From Diploscapter coronatus (taxonomy: Eukaryota > Nematoda > Chromadorea > Rhabditida > Rhabditidae), in NCBI GenBank assembly GCA_964036155.1, contig OZ038423.1, positions 53,459,249 to 53,523,248 on the forward strand: 64,000 bases of DNA, given 5' to 3'. The notes below the pieces were generated by a model. It was not told where the DNA came from. It searched no databases and saw only the letters and a program-made list of their open reading frames with translations. How positions within the stretch are numbered: position 1 is the stretch's first letter; each line of letters opens with the position of its first letter. Shown here piece by piece: positions 16,340-31,011 of the stretch. Made by a program: the position numbers and the translations under genes.

Positions 16340-17325
16340 TGCTGGAAGAGAATTGGGGGTATTGAAGAAAATGAAAACTTCAGTTCCGCATGATGTTTTC
16401 TGTGATTGATGCTGAACAGAAGTTCCAGAGGCTTGGAAAGAATTGCAATAATTTACCCGATCAGCAGCAAAGCGCGACTTTATGAATGGTGAAGATCAAG
16501 TAGAAGATTTAGAAAATGCATTTCTTCAAAATCATATAGAAAACGTATGAAAAACGTTTCGTAATTTCCTCTTCACATGTCATTTTTATTTTCTTGGTTT
16601 CTTGTAATTTTGTTTTCCAAGTTCAAAATGTAAATCTTCTCATGATCATGTTTCATTATTACCAGGCATCCATCGACTCTAGAGTACTTGATCCTGATCT
16701 GAACGATCTTGAAGTCCTTCTCGAGCCTCGCATCGACGGGCAGCAGGCCGTTCTACAGAAGAAAGGCTGCCAGAGCGGGAGACAGCCATTGCAAAGACGA
16801 ATGCGTCGTGGAAATGAATGAAGATTGAAAATGCACTATTGCATCATGCTAATATCATTTTAATTTAAAACGAAGATAAATTCTTTATTGATAGTTTCCG
16901 ATTTATGGATAGACTTTATATTATGCAACCAAATGAGAGCTCTGAATATAATCTTGCACAAACAACCGGTAGATAAGGGGAAACAGAAACTGGATAAGGC
17001 AACTGAAATTCGGACGGAGAAAATAAAGATAGAAACTCAGATAGATCCTATGAAATGCATCTGGATAGTGAATAAATGAGAAATGAATGATATCACATTG
17101 AAAATGCTCGATCAGAATCTGGTTTGCTGGAGAAAATGACAATGCAGAAGCTGACTGGATCAATCCATTCACGTCAAATAAAGAAAGTGAATAAATAATA
17201 TCTTACAAAAAGCGTAAATGTAAAGAGATACAATTTACCAGAAAGATTGACAGCCGAAAAATCGGCTTACGATAATATGCATTTTTGGATGTTTTCGCAG
17301 ATCTGATGAAAGAAAAACTTGGTCT
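16340..17325. other. Region between DLG5 stop and NAMPT, with one orphan exon
   Basis: About 1 kb that should hold the DLG5 3' UTR and the NAMPT upstream region. The only coding-like block is at 16663-16752, listed separately. The remainder is AT-rich, with stops in all frames. Confidence 0.5.
16663..16752 (-). other. Orphan 90-bp exon-like block
   Basis: On the minus strand an acceptor (cttctgtag) ends at 16753, and a donor (CTG|gtaata) follows 16663. Between them are exactly 30 codons with no stop and a strong preference for GC-ending codons (AAG, ATC, CTG, GTC, TTC). The peptide starts NGLLPVDARLEKDF and is basic. This is the codon style of the well-expressed genes here, but I do not recognise the protein and could not join it confidently to other exons. 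Confidence 0.35.
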
Positions 17326-20300
17326 TCATTGAACGCTCACCCAAATGGTCTTCTTCTGTTCGTGATCGACATGAGCTGATATCTACAATCGAGATATAAA
17401 CATCGTAGAAATGTTCGAATGTTAGTTTTTAGACGATTCGCAAATTTTACCTGTTGACAGACAGACTTGACGATGTTCTTAACAGTGCCTTGTGCAGACA
17501 CGATTATCACAGTCACTTGACTATTCGCTTCCAACCCAATATTCGATTCATACATCGACTAAACGAGTTAAATTTCTTTGATTAGACAGGTTGATCTTCA
17601 CCTTTTCTTGCAGTTCTTTAGCCTGTTTGCTGCTGATTTTTTCACCGCAGAATTCCTCTTTGATTTCCTTGATGAGTTTTGCAGATTTGAATTTGAGCCT
17701 CATGACGATCGGATAGATTCGAAGGAATTGGAGACGTTGGATCCCTGTTGGAGAGAGATCCACTATGCAGTGACCACTGAAATCGAAATATTCAAAAGAG
17801 CTGGATTTTTGGGCATTTTAAGTTGCGCTAGACAAGCAGAATATTTGTTCGTATTTTTATCCAGATATTTATATCATTTTTGATAGGATGACTTTTTACT
17901 AGATCAAAAATCCGCATACCCCTGATCGACAATATGCTGCACTGCAGAGAGAGAAATGACATCGAATAGTAGATCCCTTCTCCTTGCATCGATCAATTCG
18001 CCTGTGGAAAGTTGTCGCTGAACTTCTCCTAGTTGAAGATCACGACATTCCGCCACACAGCGAGCAAATCTAATGGTAAAGAAAACCGTTTAATCGAGAA
18101 ACGATAAAATCGTCTTACTTGCTAGAATGATCTAGTAAAGCTTGCACAAAGACTTCTGATAGAGGTCCCAATAAAACGACAGGCCTTTTTATACCCGAGT
18201 TTACTCTTTCCACTCTCTCATAAACTGCTCCACTTATTATCGGAGTTGTCCGATTCTGAAATTATCATCCTTTGGTGGATTTTTATAATATTGTCTACAG
18301 AAAATAACAGATTGGAACACTCTAAAACTTGGCATTTTCTTAATTTTCATTATTCATAATACAATCTAGATGTTTATAATTTCGAATATCGGGGTGTAGT
18401 TGATGCGCGATGAAAATTCGAGGAATTCGGTTTGTCTTAGATCTTTATGAAAACTAGCTAATCTGCATGCTGCTGCTTGTCGAGATAATAAATAATTCGA
18501 TTTACCTTCTGTTTCTTGGCCTTGTACTGACTCTCCATGAGTGTGGCAGAGGGAATGAGTCCATTCTCTCTCTGTCTGCCCTCCCTATCCACTTTCCAGG
18601 CTCTCCATCTACCTCGCTCCCCCATAAACATGGTCTTGTCGATGAACACTATTTCTCCCTGCGATAAATGAAACTTTAATCGCTTTCAACACTTTATCTT
18701 ACAGCTTTGAGAGGCAGTTCATCTTTATTTTCACTGTTTCTGTCGATCTTCACTCGAACATAGAAACTGTCTCCGTCAGCTCCCAGGCGCAGTCGATTCA
18801 AACGATCTCCGCCTGAAGTAAGGGATAAAAATCGTAAAACGCTCAAAACCCAACCATCCTCGATGAGCAATTCGGCATTTTCCGAAAGACTCTCCCTCAA
18901 CGCCTCGTAGGCTTCTTCTAAAGTCGCCCCTCTCACGTTGTAGCCGTCTATTTCCAATATCAAGTCTCCTTCCTAGAATGAGATGATTTTTGAGGATATT
19001 AATGAATTTCTTTTACCAACAATTCCCCACAGGAAGAATCAGCGAGAATGCCAATAGCATTTCCTCCGCACAACCTTACGCCTTCTCGAGGAACTTGAAT
19101 GCGTCTCGTTGAAGGACTGCTGCTCACCAACATTGTTATCTGAAACAGAAGAGTTGGATGTGATTTTTTTCTGTCCCTCACTTCATCATGACTGGCAACG
19201 AAATGGTTGACAACTTTGTTGGCCGCTTCTTTGTCTGCTGATCGCATGTTTATACCGTCGATCTGAAAAGTTGTACATTTTTTTTTTTAAATCACGAATT
19301 TATCTGGTCATTGTAAATCTCAGATTCAAAGTTTGGTAGAATTTAAACGTTTTTCTTTAATAACAACTTTTCTTACTTCAACAAGCCTATCGCCTCTTCT
19401 AACAACCCCATTCGTCTTCCCCTGTATGTTTGTGATGACCACTCCTCCAGAAGCCGCATTCTCCACTGCCAGGCCGAAGTCACTGCCTTCTTTGCTGAGA
19501 GAAACGCGTCGAATGTCTGAGCAGTCGGACATCATAGTACCACAAGGGGCTGAAAGAACAACTCCTCGTAAATAGATTTTGAGAATCAGAAAGTTTGAAC
19601 GATAATTTCATTTGTCATTTCATGATACAAAAAAATCATTTCAGATTTAGAGTCGTGAAATACGCGCAACTCTGGCTAAGACATTGTTTCGCCTTCAAGA
19701 AGTGAGAATTTCGAACGCTCTAGTTTGAAAATGAAAAAAGTGACTTACAATTAGTGACGTAGTAATGACTATAGTGAGGAGTACTTGTGGATGCATGGGG
19801 CAGCGAGTTGGAAGAAGATAGGATGGAAGAGAGCGAGGACTCCTTGGGACAGTAGGGAGGAGGCTGATTGTGGTGCGGAAGCGCTTGACTTCTGAGATTA
19901 CTATTGAAAAGCTAGAATATAGGGAAGGACTTACATAATAGATGGAGAATGGGAATGAACTGAATGCGGCCTGGGCGAGTGCAACAGACGAGAATCATTG
20001 GAGTGGGAGAGTGAATGAAGAGGACGGGGTGAAGATCGGGCTGGTGGAGAGTAGGCTCTAAAGATTCCGCTTAATAAACAATAAGCATCGTAAAAGTTAT
20101 TCTTCAAAAGAAAACAAAACAAGACGATGGGAAACTCACGAAGACTGCCCGATTGGCTGAGGATGCTGGAAGACAGGGAAAACAGAGGGACGAGCTCGGT
20201 GAGGCCAGCTGGCTGTCACAACTTCAGAATGAGCTGAAGAACGACTGAAATGGAAATATAAAGGCACAATCGAAGAAAAACAAGACATACTTGGTGTGAT

Positions 20301-23300
20301 TCTTTTTGAGATATTGATCGAAAGCACTGTTCATCTTTGCGTGATCGTTGTTTGCGTGAGAGGCTCGGAGAGAGCCGTAACGAACCAGCTGGGGATTGAT
20401 TGACTGGGGAATTCGCAGGGATCCCTGAAAATATGGGCGAATAACTAAATTCCGTAACTCCATTTTTATCGTTTAGATCGAGTTTCGGATTGGACTTCAT
20501 CGGTTTTGTCGTGAGTAAACTCTTTTCAAGAAAGCATAATGAATAATTTCAAAATATAAAAGTACCTGTCGATAGAATGCAGCCTCTCCCTCGATGTTCG
20601 CCTTCGCCACAACATTCCTCGTTTTGTCCGCACTATTTCTGCTGAAGATCCGTGAGAAAAGAGTCGATTTCTGCTTCGATTGAGTCTCTGCTCGCTTCTT
20701 TCCATCGAGGACTCCAATCACCAATTGACCGGCTGCACCTGATTTTAATTATTCGATATGTTGGGATATTGGCAATTTACTTCTCAGTAGATGATCAGCT
20801 TGTCGCGATTCGTAAACAGGGGTGTTGTTGACATGCACTAATCGAGTTCCTGGTTCAAGACCGAATTTGATGGCAACTCCATCCTCTCGCACTCCATTTA
20901 TAAAGACACCATTGCACAATTCGACACCCAGTTCTGTAAAAATGCTCCGTCGGTATTATTTTCTTCTCATGACTAGATGCTTATCTCTCGTTAAATGTGA
21001 GTTAATTTATCATGAAAATTACCTATCGTCCTTTCCCTCTATATACAATACTAAACTTTTTATCTATAGAGAAAAAATCCAACCTGTATTTGTAGGCAGT
21101 GCAATTTCGTGAATCTTATCCGTATTCAGCCTCCGTTTGATGACCAATTTCAAGTGATGACTGTTCTTGAGCATTTCAATCACACTCCTCTGATCCATTT
21201 CAGCTACAGATATGTCATTCACGAAACAGATGTGGTCGAGCTCTCTGAAAATATGAAAATTCATTACTTGATTTCAATTTGATATTCTTACTGTAAATGG
21301 TTTGCCAAAGGAGAATTCGTGAGTACTTTCTTGACATAGATCGGCGTGCAAATTGACTGTTTCTCTTCAGTTCTGCCTCCTGCCAGAATTATTCCCAGAC
21401 TCGGCTTTGGTGTCGACTAAATTACTTTATTTTACAAAACTATTTTATCTCCTTGATTTTTTCGGTAGTAAAAATAAGACTAGAATTTAGTTGCCTGGTA
21501 AATTCAAACGTTTTGTTTCATCAAATTTATAAAGTTTCGAAGGCATCAATAGAGATGAAGATTAGGTAAACAGAAAAATGAATGAAGATATGGGTTGAAT
21601 CTAATGAGAAAATGAAAGAGATAAGGATAAGTGTAGAAGATATGATCGAAGAGCTAATGAGAGTGGGACAGTCATGTGTTGGTGGATAGCTTGCAAGAAT
21701 TATGAAATTTTCATTCATTGAATCCACCAGCCCACGCATTTGATATTTGAACCTTGTGGAAAATTGGGAATTCGAAAATATGACTCAAAAATAGATTTTT
21801 CAAAAATCTCCTTTAACGAAATTGTAGAGAATGGTCTTTTAGAATATTTCAGCGAAAAAATATATTAAAAATAAACGAAGAATGAAAAGCTCAATTCAAT
21901 TTTTCAAAAGAACGACACCGGACAGATCAAAGCACTGTGTGAAAAGTTAGCAGAAAACTAATCATTTTAAAAGATCAATCTTTATAGAAATAGTAGTGTT
22001 GATAAAGGAGAAATTCCAAAGTCATTGACCCGAGTACTCTCAGAGCTTTCCAACAAGAAATGTTTGGTTTAAAAATAGTTAAAAATAAATGCAGTAAAAA
22101 CTCACCAGTGGCAATTCGACAGTATGAGTCGACCAAATGTCTGTGATGGGCTCCCTGGGCAAATTCGCCTCTGCCACCCGCCTCTGGGCATCGTCCCTCT
22201 CTTCCCGCAGCATTTTGCACTCATTGCTCAGCCTCTGTAGTTCATTGAAAAGCTCGTGCCGTTCTGCATTTGCACGCATGCGTTCTTCGGTATTCACTGA
22301 AAATTCAAACTTTGAATTCTTGGAAAATTCGATCGGTTCGGCAACCAGTTATTTGGAAAATTAAAGTTTTTGTCTTCTTTATCAACAGTTTCTACTGAAA
22401 ACTATCCGATCTTCCCAAATGACCAAATTACGAAAAATGCGAGAACTTTCAAAGAAGCTTCACTTTATCTCAATATTTTTCTTCTTGCATAAATTACGTT
22501 CATGTTTAAATTTCGAAATAATGCATAATTCTAGAAAAAAGTACTTGAGCTTGCACATTTTGATCATTCATGAAGAATTCGTTGGCATTTCTCACCTTGC
22601 AGCATTCTGTTTGCCCTTTCTAATTTCGACTGCAAATTTTCGAGGTCTTCCGAATTCTGAAATGAATCAAGTCAAACCCAGAAAGATAAGCTATTTCATT
22701 ACTCGGTTGGAATGTGCCTTTTCATCCATCTGTGCCTTGATGGTGAGAACTGCTTGCCGCAACTTGTCCCGTTCTTCTGACATTCGATTATTCTGAACAT
22801 GAAAGCATTGCTTCTTCATAAACAATGTTGATAAGTGATAAGGAGGGAGTATTTTATGGGGCATTCGCAAATTAATGACTGTTTGCTACTTCTGCCTAAT
22901 GTTAGTCAGATGGAATAAGCGTCCTCTTCGTGAAACGATGAAAAGGGTTCTTAGAAAGTTACCGACTTTGGAAGCGAAACAGCTTTGATAAAGAAAAATA
23001 AACTGATTATATCCTAATGTTGTAAGGCGTCGATAAAACTCACTTCTTCGAGAACAATACTCCTTTCCTGCATTGTGTCCTCATAATCTCTTTGAATGTT
23101 CTCCAGCTGATCTCGTAATCGATTTCTCTCGTCTTCTATTGCGAATCGTTGCTTTGCCAGCCTGAAGAAACATTACATGAAAATGATACATAGATGAAAA
23201 AATAGCATCAATACATAGAATATTCTTTCGCGAAACTAAAACATATTTCGTGCTTCTACGTTGTCTTGTCATTTCCAAAATAATGAGAAAAAAAACTTTT

Positions 23301-23936
23301 AAAAATCGAAGAAAAAAATGTACCTGTTATTCTCGATGGATAGAGTATCAACCGCATCCTGCAGCTGAGCGATGTGCCCCCTGGCGATGTCCCTCTCTCC
23401 AATTGCCACTCGCAGCTTCTCCATAAGTCTGTCCTCGCAGGCTCTAATCTCCCGTTCCATATCTTCCTGAAACTTCGCCAACAAAAATAAACACTTCATC
23501 GCAGTGAATGGTTGACCAAAATGGACATGTTTGCAGATTCATAAAAGCCGTACTTCATAGACAAAATGCGTCCAAAATCTTTCCGTTGACAAGCTCTATC
23601 GAGATTTGTGCAGGAACAATTCAGGAAAAGAAACGAAAATAATCTAGTACAGGAAAACGTGTCAAAATGTTTGCTTTGAAGGTGATAACAAACGACTGGG
23701 GTTTTAAACTCTTCCTTGTTGGTAATGCATGAATTGCCAACCTGTATATCGACTCTGAACTGTTTGTTCTTGTCGCGTTCCTGCCTGAGCTGTCTTTCCA
23801 GCTCTCCAATTTCCTGCTCGAGCTCGTCTCTGTTCAGCTCCTCTCTACTCTCCAGCCTGCCGCCACCCTTCCTCTCTCCATTTCCGTTGCTGATCACTTT
23901 AACGATGTCCTCTTCTTCCGATGCAACATCCTCCAT
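17326..23936 (-). CDS. DLG5: DLG5-type MAGUK scaffold protein
   Basis: More than 20 minus-strand exons. The order matches DLG5: an N-terminal coiled coil (23936 to about 22100, rich in E/R/Q/L), PDZ domains (about 21420-20840), a low-complexity S/P/H linker (20500-19750), two further PDZ domains (19550-18860; VRLCGGNAIGI matches the fourth human PDZ), an SH3 at 18658-18507 (DGDSFYVR before it, GRWRAWKV inside it), and a guanylate-kinase-like domain at about 18257-17326. The GK domain lacks a working P-loop (VVLLGPLSEVF), as usual in MAGUKs. It carries HCIVDLSPTGI and RIYPIVM and ends in DHEQKKTIWV, like the human NQEQNKVLWIP. DLG5 organises cell polarity and junctions. The ATG lies directly after an acceptor (tttttgcag), so an upstream exon or a trans-splice site is possible. 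Individual linker exons are less certain. Confidence 0.88.
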
Positions 23937-25483
23937 CTGCAAAAACTCGAATAGCGTCAAACGACCACGAAAAACCGCGAGGAAATGATGACGAAACAAT
24001 TTCAGATGTTCGATTATATAGTGCAGTGGGAAATTAGTCAAATGAGTGAAAATAGAAAATCATTGCCAGATGCACAGCACTGCAGAAATAACAAATTAGT
24101 GCAGGGCTGGGAATCCTCCCACACAAACAGGAAAAAAACAAAAGAAGTAAAAGAAGAAGCCGAAGCCGAGTGATTGTTGGCATTCCGGTGGATGCCTGAA
24201 TGCGCAGTGCGCGAATTCACTGCCCCCGTTGCTGACAGTCGTGCTCTCTCCATCTCTAATCTCTCTCGCATTCCTTCACTCTTCTACGATTGACAATTAG
24301 TACCAGCCGTGTGTGTAGGCAAACAGACCAAGAGAAGAGGACTGAACTGACGAATAAGGTCAAAAGAAAAGAGAAAGAGAGATGAAGAGAGAAGAGATGG
24401 AAAGGGAGAAACAGATAAATCGATATCTAGAACGTGAAAAGGGATGATCAAATCACGCAGACATACATACAGATATCGTACAGCTGCAAGGAAATATAGA
24501 TACAAAGAGAAGGAAAATATCATGAACTTTTCCGACTTATCAGTTCGAAACCGAGCTCGTAATCATTCAGGGCACAAATGATTAGAAGAAGAAGAAGAAG
24601 AAAAGGAAAGATGCACAAACGAAGGTAAATGAATCGGAACATCAAATGGACTGTGGCTGATGGCTGCAGAAAGAAGATCTGGGGAAATGGAACAGGCATT
24701 GGGCAAAAGACGGCTGCAAATGAAAACAGAAACTGCATAGATGAAGTGAAGGAGAGGAATGAAACAGAGGGATGAGAACGAGTTGCAAGACAGAAGACTG
24801 TCAGCAGAGGAAAACCATTGATTCGAGGCAGGCGCATGAAAAACTCTGTGAAAATAGAGAAACAGACAGAAAAGAAGATATCCACTGTATATGATGGAAT
24901 CCGCGGATGAAGACAAAAACTGATGGGATTGGGGTGTTCCTGTGAATTGAGAAGGAAGGGAAGGAAAAAGAGGGTAAGGGGAGAGGGAAAGGAGGAAGAA
25001 GAGATACAAAACATTCAAACTCACAGGGAATTCAAAGAAATAAAAGACTAAGAAGAAGTCGAATGACCGAATTCAAGAAAGAAAGGGAAGAAAGAGAGAG
25101 AGAGAGGCAGAAAGAGACAAGGATAGTTCAATTAGAAGGAAGGAAAATTCGATGCGAGATGCAATTCGAAAGACGGAGAGAGGAAAAGGAAGACTGCTCG
25201 AATAAATGCAATACAAGGGAATGAAGGGATGAAAATGGACGAATGAAGAAATGAAATGAACAGGTGAACTGCAAAATTGCAGACAGGCAGGTAGGGGAAC
25301 GGAAAAGTGGAACGGGGAACGGAGGAGGAATCGATCGATTGGAATGGAAACAGAAAGGCGATGGGGATGCCACAGACATACAGGCATGCATGAACGACGA
25401 AACACGACAACAATGCATGATGCAATGTCATGGAAAAAGTCGGCGAAAAATATAATTCATTCGTAAAAAACTGCAAGATCGCA
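23937..25483. other. Intergenic, strongly purine-rich + strand
   Basis: This 1.5-kb stretch lies between the DLG5 start and the IFT38 stop. From about 24300 to 25450 the + strand is dominated by A and G, including a run of AGA repeats near 24585-24605. The long minus-strand open frames here are S/F/L-rich products of that skew and are not believable proteins. Relative to the minus-strand DLG5 gene it is a pyrimidine-rich upstream flank. Confidence 0.6.
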
Positions 25484-27805
25484 TTAGAAATCATCGCCGC
25501 TGCTGGCTTCAGCCTTGTCTTCTTCGACAGCCGTGCTCTGTAAAATATCTTCATCTCATTAGTTTACTTTGGCCTATATGTCATAGACTAGAAACAGTTG
25601 TATTTTCTTTTGATTCTTCAAAGACTAAGCGTGATTTTCTGATTCAAAATTCGATGTTTCTTGTATGCGTTTGTAAATAGTCTCAAAGTAGCATACAGCG
25701 ATGAGCATATCGTCGTCCTCAGCCTCAGTGCCCTCTGGATCTTCCAATTCCTCCCTCTCCTCGTCATCTTCGTCAGAAACGGCTCCTCCAGTCATGTTAC
25801 CGAACACTTTCTTGCCTGAAGATCAGCCTCATTGTCGTATTCAGATCTAACTACATACTCTGCCCTCGCTCGTTAGTAATAGGTGCATTTTCGTGATCGT
25901 CGCCGAGTTCAAGACGGAATCGACTGAAACCCAAATCCGGATTATGAATGAGGTTATTTTTGAGGTTAAAAATAATCGTCTTATTCTTACGCAGCATTTT
26001 CCTCCTCGAGTCGTATTTTCTCCACGAGTTGTCTCATGACTTTCTCACTTTCTGCCTGAATTTCGTAATTCATTCTAAACACTCTTCATGGTTTGTTGCC
26101 TGTCTGACGTGTTCTGCCTTTTCGATTTCCACTTGCAATTGTTGCATGTAAGAGAGATTGCGAAACTTCAGCACATATTGCTAAACACGGATACTTTAAA
26201 AAGGAACATTTATCTTCGAAAAGGACTGACTTCATATAGAACCTTAAGTTTAGATTCGTATTTCTCATATTCATCCAGAAATTGTGGCCGGAAATGCTAA
26301 AATATCAATGAAGACCAGCTCTATCTTCTATCTTCCTACCTGTAGCTTTGCATATCTCTTCTGCATTTGCTCATATTCACGCTTTTTGCGTTCAATCTTC
26401 TCATCCAAAGTAGCCTCATCGGTAGAAACATTGTTAAGTTTTGTCTTGAAATAGCTCAAATGTTTCCAAGAAGAAGCGTAAAAATTCATGAAATTGTCTT
26501 TTCAGAAGAAAAAGTATCATTTAAAAATGTTTGTTAAGTGTATGGATGCATGAAGTAGAATAAAAGTTCAACGAGAAACAAACAAAAATACCGTAATCGA
26601 CTCAGTTTCTGCTACAATCGCCAATATCGATTGTTGTACAGCTTTTTCAGCTTCAGACAGGGGAATTGACCGAGAGATGGCTCGTTCTCGTTGTTTCTGC
26701 AATGTAGTTATCAAAGAATCGAGGAAAATTCGCATTCTACCGCAAATAAAATTTGCTTCCCAAGCAGTTCATGAAGACTGGCTGCCGTATTTGGCAGTTG
26801 TGTGGAGATTTGCCGCGCAATTCGAGCTTCTTGCATCTGAAGGAATAACTTAGAACTTCAGAACCGATACAAGCTGGAAGAAATTCAAGCTTGTGATAAT
26901 CGAAAACAGAGATGAAATACAACTTATTCTTCTAAGTATGCAGCTCAAAATATTATTTAACATCGAAAACAACAAGGGAGATGATCAAATTTCCGATTTC
27001 TAAAACGAAATTGAAAACTTAAATAATCATTTGCACTAGATCTCGAAGTCGAAGAAAATATCTCGTCCAGCTTTTATTCAATAAATAAATTACGCAATCA
27101 CCTTCGTTCCGAGTCGTGATTTGATCGAGTTCCACTGCGACTGCACGTCCTCTTCATTGCCTGTTCGGGCTGCACTGTACAGCAACTTCATGGCTGGCAG
27201 CAATTCTTGAACTGCGTGCCCATCTGCCTGGATATGGATCTTCACATGACAGCCGTTTTAATCTGAATGCTTACTTGGTAGAGCTTCTTTGGGTTGAGTT
27301 TAAGTCGGGAATTTTGCAGCAGAAGAAGGACGGCTTGTTTGATGAAGAGAACTCGATCTTGTTCTGTCGTAGTTTGACTGGCTGATAGAGATGCATTCGG
27401 TTCAAATCTTGAAAAGAAAAGTTGGATTTAGGATTGATTAAGAATTTCAATTTTGAAAGAAAAATAAATAGTTTCAAACTTGACTGATCTTTCAATCAAT
27501 GTTGAATTCTTGATAAGGATTATGATTCTGAAGACTAAAAACTCCCGGAATTGTAGATTTTCGTAATCAGAACCGCGAATTCAAGTACCCTCAATCCCAA
27601 TAATTTACCAAAAAATCCCTGTCTACCTTTTGACGACCCACTCCAGGATTTCTGCCACAAGCTTGAAGTTGGGAGTGCGAAAATTCTCGATAGACAAGAG
27701 CCGGGGATAGCCAAGTGTGCGGGACATTTCGCAAAAATCTAAAATCATCTTTCATCCGTCGAAAAAATCGAGAGAAAACCCACTTCGTAATTCGCGATAG
27801 GACAT
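25484..27805 (-). CDS. CLUAP1: Intraflagellar transport protein IFT38 (CLUAP1 / DYF-3)
   Basis: Thirteen minus-strand exons (27805-27784, 27738-27627, 27407-27275, 27227-27102, 26836-26741, 26696-26592, 26444-26340, 26296-26231, 26180-26100, 26055-25991, 25923-25859, 25815-25697, 25537-25484) join in phase to 382 residues. The N-terminal calponin-homology-like domain is clear: MSYRELRN, then [29 protein letters not shown] and [18 protein letters not shown], all matching human CLUAP1. A coiled coil follows, and then an acidic tail with [15 protein letters not shown] ending in SSGDDF, like the human ending. IFT38 is an IFT-B subunit needed to build cilia; in C. elegans it is DYF-3, in ciliated sensory neurons. 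One intron (after 26100) has a GC donor. The promoter holds an X-box 80 bp upstream of the ATG. Confidence 0.96.
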
Positions 27806-28266
27806 GATTGCCAAAGATGCCACTTGCAATCAATTATTTAGCAAAATCTTGGTCGAATTTCTTCAAAATGTATCGAGCTTTCGCGTTCCTATGGCAACTT
27901 TCAAAGCCTCCTTTTCCTTCTCTTTTTTCCTCTCATCCTACTGTAGAGAGGAAGAAGAATACGCAACTCGTCACGTCAAACTGCACATTTTTTCGAGCAT
28001 TTATCGAGGAAAGTGCATTTTGCTGTTTTTCTTTCAGCTAAAAGTTTTTTTGCATTTTTAAATTTATTTTTCGTAACCAACTTTTATTTTTTAGATGCTG
28101 TTGTTCAAATTTTGTAGATTTCATCTTGAATTTCATTACTTTGTTATTCCTCTTCTCGCTTTTGCCGCGATTTATCGACTGGCTTATGAGTGCCGCGCAA
28201 ATTTGTACGTGGTTGATTTGAGGGTATCGATCGATTGCCGGTCGGGGATTTGGCAGAGCAACGAGA
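27806..28266. promoter_or_regulatory. Bidirectional promoter of IFT38 (-) and PDHB (+)
   Basis: Only 461 bp separate the two divergent start codons. The region contains a perfect X-box (27885-27898) and a pyrimidine-rich stretch after 27900. The open frames in it do not resemble known proteins. Confidence 0.7.
27885..27898 (-). promoter_or_regulatory. X-box (RFX/DAF-19 site)
   Basis: The sequence GTTCCTATGGCAAC, read on the minus strand as GTTGCCATAGGAAC, matches the nematode X-box consensus RYYNYYATRRNRAC at every position. It starts 80 bp upstream of the IFT38 ATG. C. elegans ciliary genes, including dyf-3, carry DAF-19 X-boxes at similar distances. Its binding in this animal is inference. 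Confidence 0.85.

Positions 28267-31011
<2,745 letters not shown>

Noticed and set aside
24284..25418. Several long minus-strand open frames rich in S, F, L and P
   Set aside because: They arise from the purine-rich + strand, overlap each other in different frames and show no domain or codon bias.
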